Made by a program: the position numbers and the translations under genes. The notes beneath the pieces were generated by a model. The model was not told the origin of the DNA. It searched no databases and saw only the letters and a list, made by a program, of their open reading frames with translations. Below, piece by piece: positions 41,657 to 50,153 of a DNA stretch of 64,000 bases (position 1 is its first letter; every line of letters starts with the position of its first letter). The stretch is from JAAFIP01 sp043774625 (GTDB taxonomy: Bacteria; Pseudomonadota; Gammaproteobacteria; Burkholderiales; Burkholderiaceae_C): contig JAYVTG010000091.1 of the NCBI GenBank assembly GCA_043774625.1, positions 1 through 64,000 of the forward strand. The letters run 5' to 3'.

Positions 41657-42215
41657 GGTTTTTTCCAAGTTCAATAGTTAATATTACGCATCTGTCACCA
41701 CACTGCTGTGGCTTTTCATGCTCGGTTTAAGGTACAAAATTTTTATCGCCATACGAAATTCAATTTTGTAGCCAAAAATTTATTGTGGCGTTAGCCCCGA
41801 ATAAACGGCTTGCTTTGGCCATTGCCAAAAGCGTGATTGTGTACAACATCGTAATAAGGTTACTACTTTAGTTACATAACTTTATGCTGATCGTTTAACA
41901 CCGCATTGTCTTCCTCGTAGTTTTACTCATTAGCGGTCTTCATGACATAAGCTAACTCCTCTGTTTCCTGGACCACATTCATGGTTCGTTTGGTTACAGT
42001 AACTTTATACCTTGCAAGGTAATCAATTTGTCATAAATCACACATTCTGGATGTGAAATTTTGCGAATGTGTCGTCCAGAAGCATCAAACCGGTGCAGAT
42101 TAGCGGACAAAATTCGCATCCTCGCGCCGTAACGCAGCCGTAAAAACCGTTATTTGATGGCTTAAATCCAGGGCATATCAGGGGCGGCAGGGCAATTGCA
42201 TGGAAAATAGCACCC
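41657..42215. promoter_or_regulatory. Long divergent control region, porin / homocysteine methyltransferase
   Basis: A 559-bp AT-rich stretch with no gene. It contains a perfect 14-bp palindrome TACCTTGCAAGGTA (42008-42021) and several GTTAC/GTAAC words around 41860-42005. It must carry the porin promoter and leader and the methyltransferase promoter. Its length suggests multiple regulators or a long porin leader RNA. Confidence 0.55.
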
Positions 42216-43295
42216 ATGACCTTTCAACCCTATACCCGCGGTGCCGCTTTGCCCGCCATACTCTTGCAGCGCATTGCCATTCTGGATGGCGCCATGGGCA
42301 CGATGATTCAGCGGTTCAAGCTAGGCGAAGCGCAGTACCGGGGTGCAGGCCTCAAGGGTGCCAGCGCCGAGCAACTGGCGCGCTTTGCCCACTTTCATAA
42401 AGACATCAAGGGCAACAACGAACTGCTCAGCCTGACGCGCCCCGACGTGATCAGCGACATTCACGAAGCCTACCTGGCTGCGGGTTGCGATTTGATCGAG
42501 ACCAATACCTTTGGTGCCACCACGGTGGCGCAGGCCGACTACGACATGCAAGACTTGGCGCGCGAGATGAACCTGCAGTCGGCCAAGCTGGCGCGTGCTG
42601 CCTGCGACAAGTTTTCCACCCCAGACAAGCCGCGCTTTGTGGTGGGCGCTTTAGGCCCCACACCCAAAACAGCCAGCATCAGCCCCGACGTGAACGACCC
42701 CGGCGCGCGTAATGTGAGCTTTGAAGAGCTGCGCGCAGCGTATTACGAGCAGGTGGAGGCCTTGGTAGAAGGCGGGTCTGACGTGCTGCTGGTCGAGACG
42801 ATTTTTGACACGCTGAACGCCAAGGCTGCGCTATTTGCCATTGACGAATATTTTGACGCCAGCGGTGAACGCTTGCCGCTCATTATCAGCGGCACGGTGA
42901 CCGACGCCTCGGGCCGCCTGCTGTCAGGCCAAACCGTCACCGCCTTTTGGCACAGTGTGCGCCACGCGCAGCCACTGGCAATAGGCCTAAACTGCGCTTT
43001 AGGCGCGGCGCTGATGCGCCCCTACATCACCGAGCTGGCACGGGTGGCCAGCGACACATTTATCAGCTGCTACCCCAATGCTGGCTTGCCCAACCCGATG
43101 AGCGACACCGGTTTTGACGAAACGCCCGAAGTGACATCGCGCCTGCTGCACGAGTTTGCCAAGGAAGGCTTGGTCAATATTGTGGGCGGCTGCTGTGGCA
43201 CCACGCCCGAGCACATCAACGCGATTCGGCTGGCGGTGGAACCCCTGCCAGCGCGCAACCTGTCGCAGGGGTATTTTTACAAAGAAGCCGCTTGA
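42216..43295 (+). CDS. Homocysteine S-methyltransferase module of split MetH
   Basis: A 359-residue protein equal to the N-terminal homocysteine-binding barrel of cobalamin-dependent methionine synthase. It starts RIAILDGAMGTMIQRFKL, contains DLIETNTFGATTVAQADY and LGPTPKTASISPDV, and ends with the zinc-binding cysteines in IGLNCALGA and GGCCGTTPEHI. Full-length MetH is over 1,200 residues, so the folate, cobalamin and activation domains must be on another polypeptide, a split known in Burkholderiales. The partner is not in this window. Confidence 0.92.
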   Translation: MTFQPYTRGAALPAILLQRIAILDGAMGTMIQRFKLGEAQYRGAGLKGASAEQLARFAHFHKDIKGNNELLSLTRPDVISDIHEAYLAAGCDLIETNTFGATTVAQADYDMQDLAREMNLQSAKLARAACDKFSTPDKPRFVVGALGPTPKTASISPDVNDPGARNVSFEELRAAYYEQVEALVEGGSDVLLVETIFDTLNAKAALFAIDEYFDASGERLPLIISGTVTDASGRLLSGQTVTAFWHSVRHAQPLAIGLNCALGAALMRPYITELARVASDTFISCYPNAGLPNPMSDTGFDETPEVTSRLLHEFAKEGLVNIVGGCCGTTPEHINAIRLAVEPLPARNLSQGYFYKEAA

Positions 43296-43344
43296 TGAAG
43301 TGCCTGCGCCCACACCTTCACTTGGTTATTCAACGCAGTAATTA

Positions 43345-43383
43345 CTATTAATTTCATAGCTGCTTACGCAGTATTGACGCTGG
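43345..43383 (+). repeat. AGCTGCT dispersed repeat, copy 9
   Basis: A copy with the variant centre AGCTGCTTACGCA in the 194-bp gap upstream of proC. Confidence 0.85.
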
Positions 43384-43489
43384 TAACCGGGTAGTTATGC
43401 ACCATAAATGCATTGCATCCCTGCTCGAGCCGCCTTTGGCAAAATTACTGGCACCGGCTATAGTTTCAAAATACCCATGGGAGTAAAAA

Positions 43490-44302
43490 ATGAGTGATCT
43501 GATTGCGTTTATCGGCGGCGGCAACATGGCCAGCGCCATCATCGGCGGGCTGATTCGCCAAGGCACGCGGCTGGCCAATATTGCTGTCGTGGAGCCTTTT
43601 GACCAGGCGCAAGCCAAGCTGAAAAATGACTTTGGCATTGTGGCTATGCAAGCGCCTTCTGCTGCGCTGGCATCGGCTGGCATGGTGGTGTGGGCGGTCA
43701 AGCCGCAGACTTTTAAAGAAGCGGCCTTGCAGGCGCGCTTTCACACCAAAAAAGCACTGCACTTTAGTGTGGCAGCGGGTATTCGCAGCGACACGATTGC
43801 CCACTGGCTGGGCACCGAGCGCGTGGTGCGCGGCATGCCCAACACGCCTGCCTTGATTGGCAAAGGTATCACCGCGATGTTTGCGCGCACTGCGGTCACT
43901 GCCGATGACAAGAAAAACGTAGAGCAAGTGATCGCCACCACGGGCGACTCTATGTGGCTAGACAATGAAGCGCATCTGGACGCGGTCACGGCCCTGTCTG
44001 GCTCTGGCCCGGCGTATGTGTTTTACTTTATCGAGGCGATGATTCAGGCGGGTGTGGACATGGGGCTGACCCTGGACCAGTCGAGAAAGCTGGCTATTGG
44101 CACGTTTGGTGGAGCGAGCGAACTGGCGCGCACATCACCCGAGACACCCGCTGTATTGCGCCAGCGCGTCACATCCAAAGGCGGCACCACCTACGCGGCT
44201 ATTACGTCGATGGAGCAAGACAACGTAGCCACGATGTTCATGCGGGCTATGCATGCCGCCAAGCACCGGGCCAAGGAGCTGGGGGACGAGTTTGGCAGGT
44301 GA
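43490..44302 (+). CDS. proC: Pyrroline-5-carboxylate reductase
   Basis: A 270-residue NAD(P)H-dependent reductase, the last step of proline synthesis. The N-terminal dinucleotide motif is IAFIGGGNMASAIIGGL, and the C-terminal signature is around SGSGPAYVFYFIEAM and VTSKGGTTYAAI. A GGGAG site precedes the start. Confidence 0.97.
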   Translation: MSDLIAFIGGGNMASAIIGGLIRQGTRLANIAVVEPFDQAQAKLKNDFGIVAMQAPSAALASAGMVVWAVKPQTFKEAALQARFHTKKALHFSVAAGIRSDTIAHWLGTERVVRGMPNTPALIGKGITAMFARTAVTADDKKNVEQVIATTGDSMWLDNEAHLDAVTALSGSGPAYVFYFIEAMIQAGVDMGLTLDQSRKLAIGTFGGASELARTSPETPAVLRQRVTSKGGTTYAAITSMEQDNVATMFMRAMHAAKHRAKELGDEFGR

Positions 44303-44312
44303 GTTTCAGTAG

Positions 44313-45521
44313 TTATTTCAAGACAGGCTCGCTGTAGTCATCGCCAAAGCCAAAATCGGTTTGCAGCCCTGCTGGTGGCCAAGTGCCTGCGGCCACTCGC
44401 CGCTCAAACCAGCGGTGCATGGCCGCATCGTCTACTGCGTATTCTCCGCGCGCCGATTTCCACACCATAGCCGGTGAGCGTTGCCGCAACGCCTCCAGCG
44501 CGCTCTGCGCTTTCTGAGGGGCCACGGCAACCCCTGCTTTATCGCGATAAAAACGTAACGCTTCAGCGTCATAGGGGCGAAAGCGTTGCCCCTGCGCCAG
44601 TAACCGCCAAAGCACGCCCCGCTCTACAACTTTGAGACTTAAATAATCCGACTCCATTTGCGACTCGTCATCGGCCTTACGTTGCTCTGCCGCTTGCACC
44701 ACTGCTGGTTCAAATCGCATCGTCAAAGCGGCCAAAGGGCTTAGAGCTTGACCCAGTGCTTCCATAAAAAACTGGGGGCGGCAGCCAAAACTTTGAAAAG
44801 CTTGCATCAAAGCGCTTGTGTCTATGGGCATCAGGTCTGGTCTCTGTGCCTCAATTAGGCGGGTAATGTGCGCCATAAAGTCAGGTCCCAGCTCGGGCAT
44901 ACGCTGAATTTGGGAACCGTAAAATGGCGCGCCATTCGTATTGACCAGGCGCAACAGCTTGTCACGATCCGAGCCCGACATGACCAACATTAAGTTAATG
45001 GTGCCTGGGCCGTTCAACTGATCTCGTGCCGACTTCAGAGCTGCCATGGCAGCCTCACCCGCTTCGCTAGTCAATGCATGCTGTGCTTCGTCAACGATCA
45101 GGGCTATGGGGGCCTTGGCTGCTTCATGCAAGGCGCGCAGAGCCTCCGGTAGTGTGGTGCCATCGATTTTGCCGATTTTGCTGGTGTCTATCTTCAAAGC
45201 ACCGGCGATGCTCACACTCTCCAGACCAGCCGTTCTGGCTAGCTTGGCCACCCGCCCCAAATGTGGTTGCAGCGCTCGGCCGATAGCTTCGGCCACTAAT
45301 ATTCCGGGGTCTCGGCGCTGGTCTGACCACAAGTCTACGTAGACCACCACGACCCCTTGGCGCTTTAGCGCAGGTTGCAAGTCGGCCTGTAAGAACGTAG
45401 ATTTTCCGGTGCGCCTGGGTGCCGCCAAAAAAAGCCCATTGTGAGCATCACCAAACGTGGCCTTGCCTTGCAAGGCCGTCACCAACTCGTCGGCCAAGAC
45501 AGTTCGGGGAAAATGGATCAT
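44313..45521 (-). CDS. Orphan P-loop ATPase (AAA/archaeal-ATPase-like)
   Basis: A 402-residue protein with Walker A APRRTGKST near residues 34-42 and Walker B IALIVDEAQHAL near 136-147, followed by a sensor-like LMLVMSGSDRDKL. The C-terminal 130 residues look like a winged-helix region, as in ORC/archaeal ATPases or STAND proteins. The role is unknown; such orphan ATPases occur in defence islands, but no partner gene is seen. The upstream 200 bp are strikingly AT-rich and the gene stands alone, consistent with transfer. Confidence 0.75.
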   Translation of the reverse strand: MIHFPRTVLADELVTALQGKATFGDAHNGLFLAAPRRTGKSTFLQADLQPALKRQGVVVVYVDLWSDQRRDPGILVAEAIGRALQPHLGRVAKLARTAGLESVSIAGALKIDTSKIGKIDGTTLPEALRALHEAAKAPIALIVDEAQHALTSEAGEAAMAALKSARDQLNGPGTINLMLVMSGSDRDKLLRLVNTNGAPFYGSQIQRMPELGPDFMAHITRLIEAQRPDLMPIDTSALMQAFQSFGCRPQFFMEALGQALSPLAALTMRFEPAVVQAAEQRKADDESQMESDYLSLKVVERGVLWRLLAQGQRFRPYDAEALRFYRDKAGVAVAPQKAQSALEALRQRSPAMVWKSARGEYAVDDAAMHRWFERRVAAGTWPPAGLQTDFGFGDDYSEPVLK

Positions 45522-45740
45522 ATAATTAGCTCAAATTAATAATTTATCTATAATTTATCAAATAAAAAATAAAAGTCAATAATTTTATACATTTGATCTC
45601 CACCATGGTCGTTTGACAAATAAAACGACTCTATAGTTGCGGGTTACATCGTGGCTACGAAGCTGTTTTTGCTATTTATATAATAGCAGTTTGCGCATTA
45701 TCTATATGGACTATCGGCTGTTTATCTAACCACGTCAAAC
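45522..45740. other. AT-rich intergenic region with a degraded repeat
   Basis: Positions 45522-45600 are almost entirely A and T, unlike the rest of the window, and form the 5' region of the leftward ATPase gene. A degraded dispersed repeat follows. Confidence 0.6.
45671..45709 (+). repeat. AGCTGCT dispersed repeat, copy 10 (degraded)
   Basis: The order gctatttatataatagcagt then TTGCGCATTATCTATATGG matches the repeat pattern with several changes. Confidence 0.55.
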
Positions 45741-47216
45741 CTAGCGGACAGCCCCAACACATTTGCCAAACACCTTCCAAAACCCCGCATCCTGGGTTGC
45801 GGCAAAATTGATCCGCATCAGGGTGCTGGGCTGCCTGCTGGCGTGAAACAAGGCGCCCGGTGCCAATAAATAGCCTTCGTCCAGCATCCGCAGCGCCAGT
45901 GCGTCGGTGTCCACACCCGTGTCTACCCAGCCAAACAAACCTGCAGGCTCGGCAGCAAAAGTGCAACCCGCTTGCGTAGCCAGTTTGACGCTACGCGAGC
46001 GGGCGGCGTCTAGCCGGGTGCGGATGCGTTCGGCGTGGCGGCGCAGGTGGCCTTGTTCTATGCAGATGGCCATGGCTTTTTCCAGCAGGGCCGGGGTGGT
46101 CAGCGTGGCCAGGAGCTTGGTGTCCAGCAAGCGCTCGGTCAAGTCGGCCGGGGTGGCCATGTAGCCAACGCGCCAGTTGGGGGCGAGGATTTTGGCAAAA
46201 CCGCTCACATAAATCGTGCGCTGCAAACCGTCCAGCGCACTCAGGCGCGTGGCGTGTGCGGGGGCGATGTGGCCATAGGTGTCGTCTTCTACGATATGAA
46301 AGTGGTGCTGATTGGCCAACTGCAACACGCGGTGCGCGCTGGCGGGGGTGAGGCAGTAGCCGGTAGGGTTGTGGAAAACGCTCACGCTGACGTACAGCTT
46401 GGGGGCGTGCTCTTCGCAATAGCGGGCCATCACGGCGAGGTCGGGGCCATCGGCGCGGCGCGGTACCGGCAAAATGCGCATGCCCAGGGCATCCAGACGT
46501 GCAAACTCGACCGCCCAACCGGGCTCTTCCACCATCACGCAGTCGCCCGCCTTGAGCAGGGTGCGGCTCACAATGTCTAGTGCGTGCGTGGCGCCCACGG
46601 TGGTGATGATGCGGTCAGCCCCCACGTCCAGCGACAAATCGCGCAGCTTGGCGGACAACGCCTCGCGCAGGCCTGTGTCGCCCATGGGTTCGCCGTATTT
46701 CAGGCTCATGTCCAGCAGGGCTTTGTTGTTGGTGACCTTGCGCACGGCGTTGGCCAAAAAGTCGGACTGCAGCCAGTCGGGCGGAATCACGCCCATACCG
46801 GGCTGGGTGTGCCCCAGGCCACGGTGGAACATGGCGCGTATGAGGGTAGTGGCGTCAAAACGGGTCTCGGTGCGCAGCGGCGTGTCTGCGCCATTGCGCA
46901 TGGCAACGGCCATGAGCAGATTGTCTTTTGCTATATTTTCAGTAGCTGCTCGCGCACTATTTACGCTGGCATTGGCGGTATTTCTTTGCAAATCGCGTAC
47001 ATAAAAGCCTTTTTGGCGGCGCGCTTCGACCAAACCACTGGCCACCAGCTGGTCATACGCCGCCACTACGGTATGCGGGCTGACACCGTGCTGCGCAGCG
47101 CACTGGCGCACACTGGGCAGGCGAGTGCCGCTGGCCAGCAGGCGGTTGCGAATGCGCTCGGCAAAACGCTGGGCCAGTTGCTCGGTCAGGCTAAGAGACG
47201 ATGCGCGCATCAGCAT
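45741..47216 (-). CDS. MocR/PdxR-type regulator (GntR HTH fused to aminotransferase)
   Basis: A 491-residue fusion: GntR-type winged helix (about residues 8-75; LPSVRQCAAQHGVSPHTVVA), a linker, then a class I aminotransferase domain (from about 120) with FHNPTGYCLTP and a PLP lysine in VSGFAKILAPNWRVGY. Such proteins sense PLP or an amino compound and usually control a divergent gene; here that is the EamA operon. The start at 47216 has an AAGGAG site; the longer open frame upstream overlaps EamA. A dispersed repeat encodes part of the linker (Ala-Ser-Val-Asn-Ser-Ala-Arg-Ala-Ala-Thr). Confidence 0.92.
   Translation of the reverse strand: MLMRASSLSLTEQLAQRFAERIRNRLLASGTRLPSVRQCAAQHGVSPHTVVAAYDQLVASGLVEARRQKGFYVRDLQRNTANASVNSARAATENIAKDNLLMAVAMRNGADTPLRTETRFDATTLIRAMFHRGLGHTQPGMGVIPPDWLQSDFLANAVRKVTNNKALLDMSLKYGEPMGDTGLREALSAKLRDLSLDVGADRIITTVGATHALDIVSRTLLKAGDCVMVEEPGWAVEFARLDALGMRILPVPRRADGPDLAVMARYCEEHAPKLYVSVSVFHNPTGYCLTPASAHRVLQLANQHHFHIVEDDTYGHIAPAHATRLSALDGLQRTIYVSGFAKILAPNWRVGYMATPADLTERLLDTKLLATLTTPALLEKAMAICIEQGHLRRHAERIRTRLDAARSRSVKLATQAGCTFAAEPAGLFGWVDTGVDTDALALRMLDEGYLLAPGALFHASRQPSTLMRINFAATQDAGFWKVFGKCVGAVR
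46930..46970 (+). repeat. AGCTGCT dispersed repeat, copy 11 (in coding sequence)
   Basis: A clean copy antisense within the MocR gene, located in the linker between the DNA-binding and aminotransferase domains, a site that tolerates insertion. Confidence 0.9.
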
Positions 47217-47367
47217 AGGGGGCTCCTTGTTGTAAGGACGTGGGTTGTCTGTACCTGCAAAATGACCAGTACAGCAGGCACAACTGCCATGCTGTACTGT
47301 ACTGGTTCTGTATTGCTCTGTACAGTACATTGAACAGTCTGAGAATGTGCCACGCGCCCCACCACAC
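47217..47367. promoter_or_regulatory. MocR/EamA divergent control region with TGTAC/GTACA repeats
   Basis: Several TGTAC/GTACA words are clustered here: CAGTACAGC at 47267, GCTGTACTG at 47291 (an inverted pair), then CTGTACAGTACA near 47319. Repeated half-sites are the expected layout for a MocR-family dimer. The region also holds the promoters of both genes. Confidence 0.6.
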
Positions 47368-48273
47368 ATGCAAAAAACCGTTTCTGCCCTCGACGCCCTG
47401 CTCTTGCTGCTGGTGATGTTCATCTGGGGCAGTAATTTTGTGGTGATGAAGCTGGGTTTGAGTGAATTTGACCCACTGCTCATTACCTGCCTGCGCTTTA
47501 CGCTGTCGGCACTGCCCTTGGTTTTTTTCATCAAGCGGCCTACCGTGCCCATGCGCTTGGCTGCGGCCAATGGTCTGCTGCTTGGCTGCGGTCAGTTTGG
47601 TTGCCTGTTTTTTGCCTTGCGCGGTGACATCACGCCCGGGCTGGCGTCGTTGCTGATGCAACTGCATGTGTTTCTCACCATCATCGCATCGGGTTTTGTA
47701 TTTCAGGAAAAAGTGTCACAGCGCCAAGTGTTGGGCCTGCTGGTGGCGTCGGCGGGCCTGGCTCTGGTGGGTTGGCATATTGGCGGTGACCTGACAGTGC
47801 GCGGCCTGTGGTTGATCCTGGCTGCCACCGGGTTTTGGGCGCTGTCCAATTTGCTGGTCAAGCAGGTGTCCAAACAGTCTGCGGTCAAGATCGACATGTT
47901 GTCGTTCATTGCCTGGGGCAGCTTGTTTGCCATCATTCCCCTGGCCCTGTTGGCGCTGGCGAGCGCCGGGCCCGCGCTGGTGCTACAGCAGCTGAAGCAC
48001 GCCACCTGGCTGGGCTGGAGCGCCGTGGTGTGGCAGGCCGTGGGCGCCAACTTACTCGGCTTTGCGCTGTGGAGCATGCTCATGGCCAAGTACCCGGCCA
48101 GCGTGGTCACACCGTGGGCACTTTTGGTGCCGGTGTTTGGCATGGCGTCGTCGGCCCTGTACTTTGGCGAGTCGTTTCCGCCCTGGAAGTTTGCGGTGTT
48201 TGCATTGGTGATGGGCGGCATTGCACTGGCCAGTTGGCCGGTGCGTGCGCGTGCGCCGGGGGCCACGGCATGA
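47368..48273 (+). CDS. EamA family (DMT) transporter
   Basis: A 301-residue drug/metabolite transporter with ten hydrophobic segments in two EamA halves (first TM LLLLVMFIWGSNFVVMKLGL). The ATG at 47368 is preferred; a GTG at 47347 is possible. Related proteins export amino acids or metabolites. It is divergent from the MocR regulator and starts an operon; its stop overlaps the next ATG (ATGA). Confidence 0.9.
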   Translation: MQKTVSALDALLLLLVMFIWGSNFVVMKLGLSEFDPLLITCLRFTLSALPLVFFIKRPTVPMRLAAANGLLLGCGQFGCLFFALRGDITPGLASLLMQLHVFLTIIASGFVFQEKVSQRQVLGLLVASAGLALVGWHIGGDLTVRGLWLILAATGFWALSNLLVKQVSKQSAVKIDMLSFIAWGSLFAIIPLALLALASAGPALVLQQLKHATWLGWSAVVWQAVGANLLGFALWSMLMAKYPASVVTPWALLVPVFGMASSALYFGESFPPWKFAVFALVMGGIALASWPVRARAPGATA

Positions 48274-48869
48274 GCTGGCAAGAGTTTACGGCGCTCTTGG
48301 TGCTGGGCACGGCCATGAGCTTTTCGCCGGGGCCCAACACCACGCTGTCTACCGCGCTGGCGGCTAACCGGGGTTTGCGCGGTGCCATGCATTTTGTCTG
48401 CGCCGTGCCGGTGGGTTGGGGTGTGCTGCTGAGCCTGTGCGCCGCTGGCCTGGGCGCCCTGCTGCTGGCCGCGCCTGCATTGGCACTGGCCGTGAAGGTC
48501 ATTGGCATCGCGTATTTGCTGTGGTTGGCGTACAAATTGTCCAGCGCCGGTTCCATGGGGCAAACCGACAGCAGCCGATTGAACGTGACGTTTTGGCAAG
48601 GCGCGGCGCTGCAGTTTGTCAACATCAAGGCGTGGATGTTTGCGCTCACCGTGGTTGCGGGCTGGATAGCGGGCAGACCCGACGCCTTGCTGCGCATGGC
48701 CACCGTGCTGCCCACGCTGATGTTTTTTGCCTTCATCAGCAACCTGGCCTACGCCGCCATGGGGGCCTTGCTGCGCGATTGGCTTGCAATGGGCGCGCGC
48801 CTCTTGTGGTTTAACCGTGCTATGGCCGTCGTGTTGGTGATGACGGCGTGGTGGATGTGGGAAATTTGA
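48270..48869 (+). CDS. LysE family translocator
   Basis: A 199-residue exporter with the family start LGTAMSFSPGPNTTLSTALA and about six membrane segments. Its ATG overlaps the EamA stop, ruling out the longer upstream open frame. Amino acid export is inferred. Confidence 0.9.
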   Translation: MSWQEFTALLVLGTAMSFSPGPNTTLSTALAANRGLRGAMHFVCAVPVGWGVLLSLCAAGLGALLLAAPALALAVKVIGIAYLLWLAYKLSSAGSMGQTDSSRLNVTFWQGAALQFVNIKAWMFALTVVAGWIAGRPDALLRMATVLPTLMFFAFISNLAYAAMGALLRDWLAMGARLLWFNRAMAVVLVMTAWWMWEI

Positions 48870-48870
48870 C

Positions 48871-48900
48871 GATGACGATGACGATGACGACGACGATGAC
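48871..48900 (+). repeat. Hexanucleotide tandem repeat (GATGAC)n over a start region
   Basis: Three perfect GATGAC units, then GACGAC and another GATGAC. They lie between the LysE stop and the DMT body, and every unit containing ATG offers an in-frame start codon for the next gene. Confidence 0.9.
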
Positions 48901-49810
48901 GAACGCGAGCAAAGCGCAAGAAACCAAAGGTCTGTGGCTGGGCCTGTTGGGCGTTGTCATTTTTGCCGCCACCCTGCCCATGACCAAACTGGCGGTAGGT
49001 AGCGTCAATGCGCCACAACTCTCGCCCTGGTTTGTCACCTTTGGCCGCGCAGCGGTGGCGGGGGTGTTGTCGGTCGGGTATCTGCTGTGGGCGCGCTCGC
49101 GTGGCAAGTTGAATGTGCCCGTGCGCAGCGAATGGCCAGCGGTGGCCGTGACCGCATTTGGCGTGATTGTGGGTTTCCCGTTGTTTTTGGCGCTGGCTTT
49201 GCGCTATGTGCCCAGCACGCATGGCGCGGTAGTCACCGCCCTGCTGCCGCTGTCAACCGCGGTGCTGGGCGCGCTATGGTTTCACCAGCGGCCATCCACG
49301 GGCTTTTGGGTGTGTGCGGTGCTGGGCAGCAGTTTGGTGCTGGCCTTCATGGTGTGGCGCGCAGGTGGGCTGTACCTCGGTGCGGCCAATATTTTTCTGA
49401 TCATCGCCATGACCACGGGCGCGCTGGGCTATATCGGCGGCGCACAGCTCACGCCGCGTCTGGGATCTGAACAGGTGATTTGTTGGGTACTGGTCTGCGG
49501 CCTACCGCTCACCGTGCCGATGGCGCTGTGGAATGCGCCGTCTCATCCCGGCAGCATCCACGCCATGAGCTGGATGGGGTTTGCCTATGCAGCCCTGTTT
49601 TCCATGTGGATCGGCTTTTTTGCCTGGTACCGCGGCCTGGCTTTGGGCGGCGCGGTACGTGTGAGCCAGGTGCAACTGGTGCAACCCTTCATTGCCTTGG
49701 TATTTGCGGTGCCGCTGTTGGGCGAGAAGATCGACCTGTTGACGCTGGGCTTTGCGGTGGCTGTGATCGGCACCGTGTTTGTCGGCAAACGTATGCCGGT
49801 AAAGGCTTGA
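48872..49810 (+). CDS. DMT/EamA family transporter
   Basis: A 312-residue ten-segment transporter (first TM LGLLGVVIFAATLPMTKLAV). The true start is one of four in-frame ATGs at 48872, 48878, 48884 or 48896, which lie in a GATGAC repeat and give a Met-Thr-Met-Thr leader. The first was chosen since a GGGA stretch lies upstream. Third export gene in the operon; substrate unknown. Confidence 0.88.
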   Translation: MTMTMTTTMTNASKAQETKGLWLGLLGVVIFAATLPMTKLAVGSVNAPQLSPWFVTFGRAAVAGVLSVGYLLWARSRGKLNVPVRSEWPAVAVTAFGVIVGFPLFLALALRYVPSTHGAVVTALLPLSTAVLGALWFHQRPSTGFWVCAVLGSSLVLAFMVWRAGGLYLGAANIFLIIAMTTGALGYIGGAQLTPRLGSEQVICWVLVCGLPLTVPMALWNAPSHPGSIHAMSWMGFAYAALFSMWIGFFAWYRGLALGGAVRVSQVQLVQPFIALVFAVPLLGEKIDLLTLGFAVAVIGTVFVGKRMPVKA

Positions 49811-49817
49811 AACCACC

Positions 49818-50153
49818 ATGAAAGTGTCTATTGACCAAGCGTTAAAACGCTTGCCCGCGGCGCCCACCCCCACGTTCCCGCAGGGCGCGCCGTTCGTCAC
49901 CATGCTGGCGGGCGGCACCATGAGCGTCGAAGTGTTTGCGCCCAAAGGCAAAGACCTACAGCAGCCCCACACGCAAGACGAGTTGTATTTTGTGCAGCGG
50001 GGCAGCGGTGAGCTGGTCATCAACGGGCAACGCTTTACTGCTGCGCCGGGTGAAGCATTTTTTGTGGCTGCGGGTGTACAACACCAGTTTGAAAACTTCA
50101 GCGACGATTTTGTGACCTGGGTGGTGTTTTACGGCCCGCAAGGAGGAGAGTGA
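49818..50153 (+). CDS. Cupin domain protein
   Basis: A 111-residue single cupin. The two motifs are visible: PHTQDELYFVQRGSGELVIN (His, Glu metal ligands) near residues 53-72 and FFVAAGVQHQFENFSDD near 83-99. Small cupins act as metalloenzymes or ligand sensors. Its stop is directly followed by the aminotransferase ATG. Confidence 0.88.
   Translation: MKVSIDQALKRLPAAPTPTFPQGAPFVTMLAGGTMSVEVFAPKGKDLQQPHTQDELYFVQRGSGELVINGQRFTAAPGEAFFVAAGVQHQFENFSDDFVTWVVFYGPQGGE

Noticed and set aside
47217..47570. N-terminal extension of the MocR reading frame
   Set aside because: It overlaps the EamA gene and the divergent promoter; the start at 47216 has a proper ribosome site and matches the family.
47808..48269. 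N-terminal extension of the second LysE frame
   Set aside because: It lies inside the EamA gene; the ATG at 48270 overlaps the EamA stop and begins at the family start.
48865..48902. GATGAC tandem as a CRISPR or VNTR array
   Set aside because: Units are only 6 bp and contiguous, without spacers; it is a simple microsatellite.
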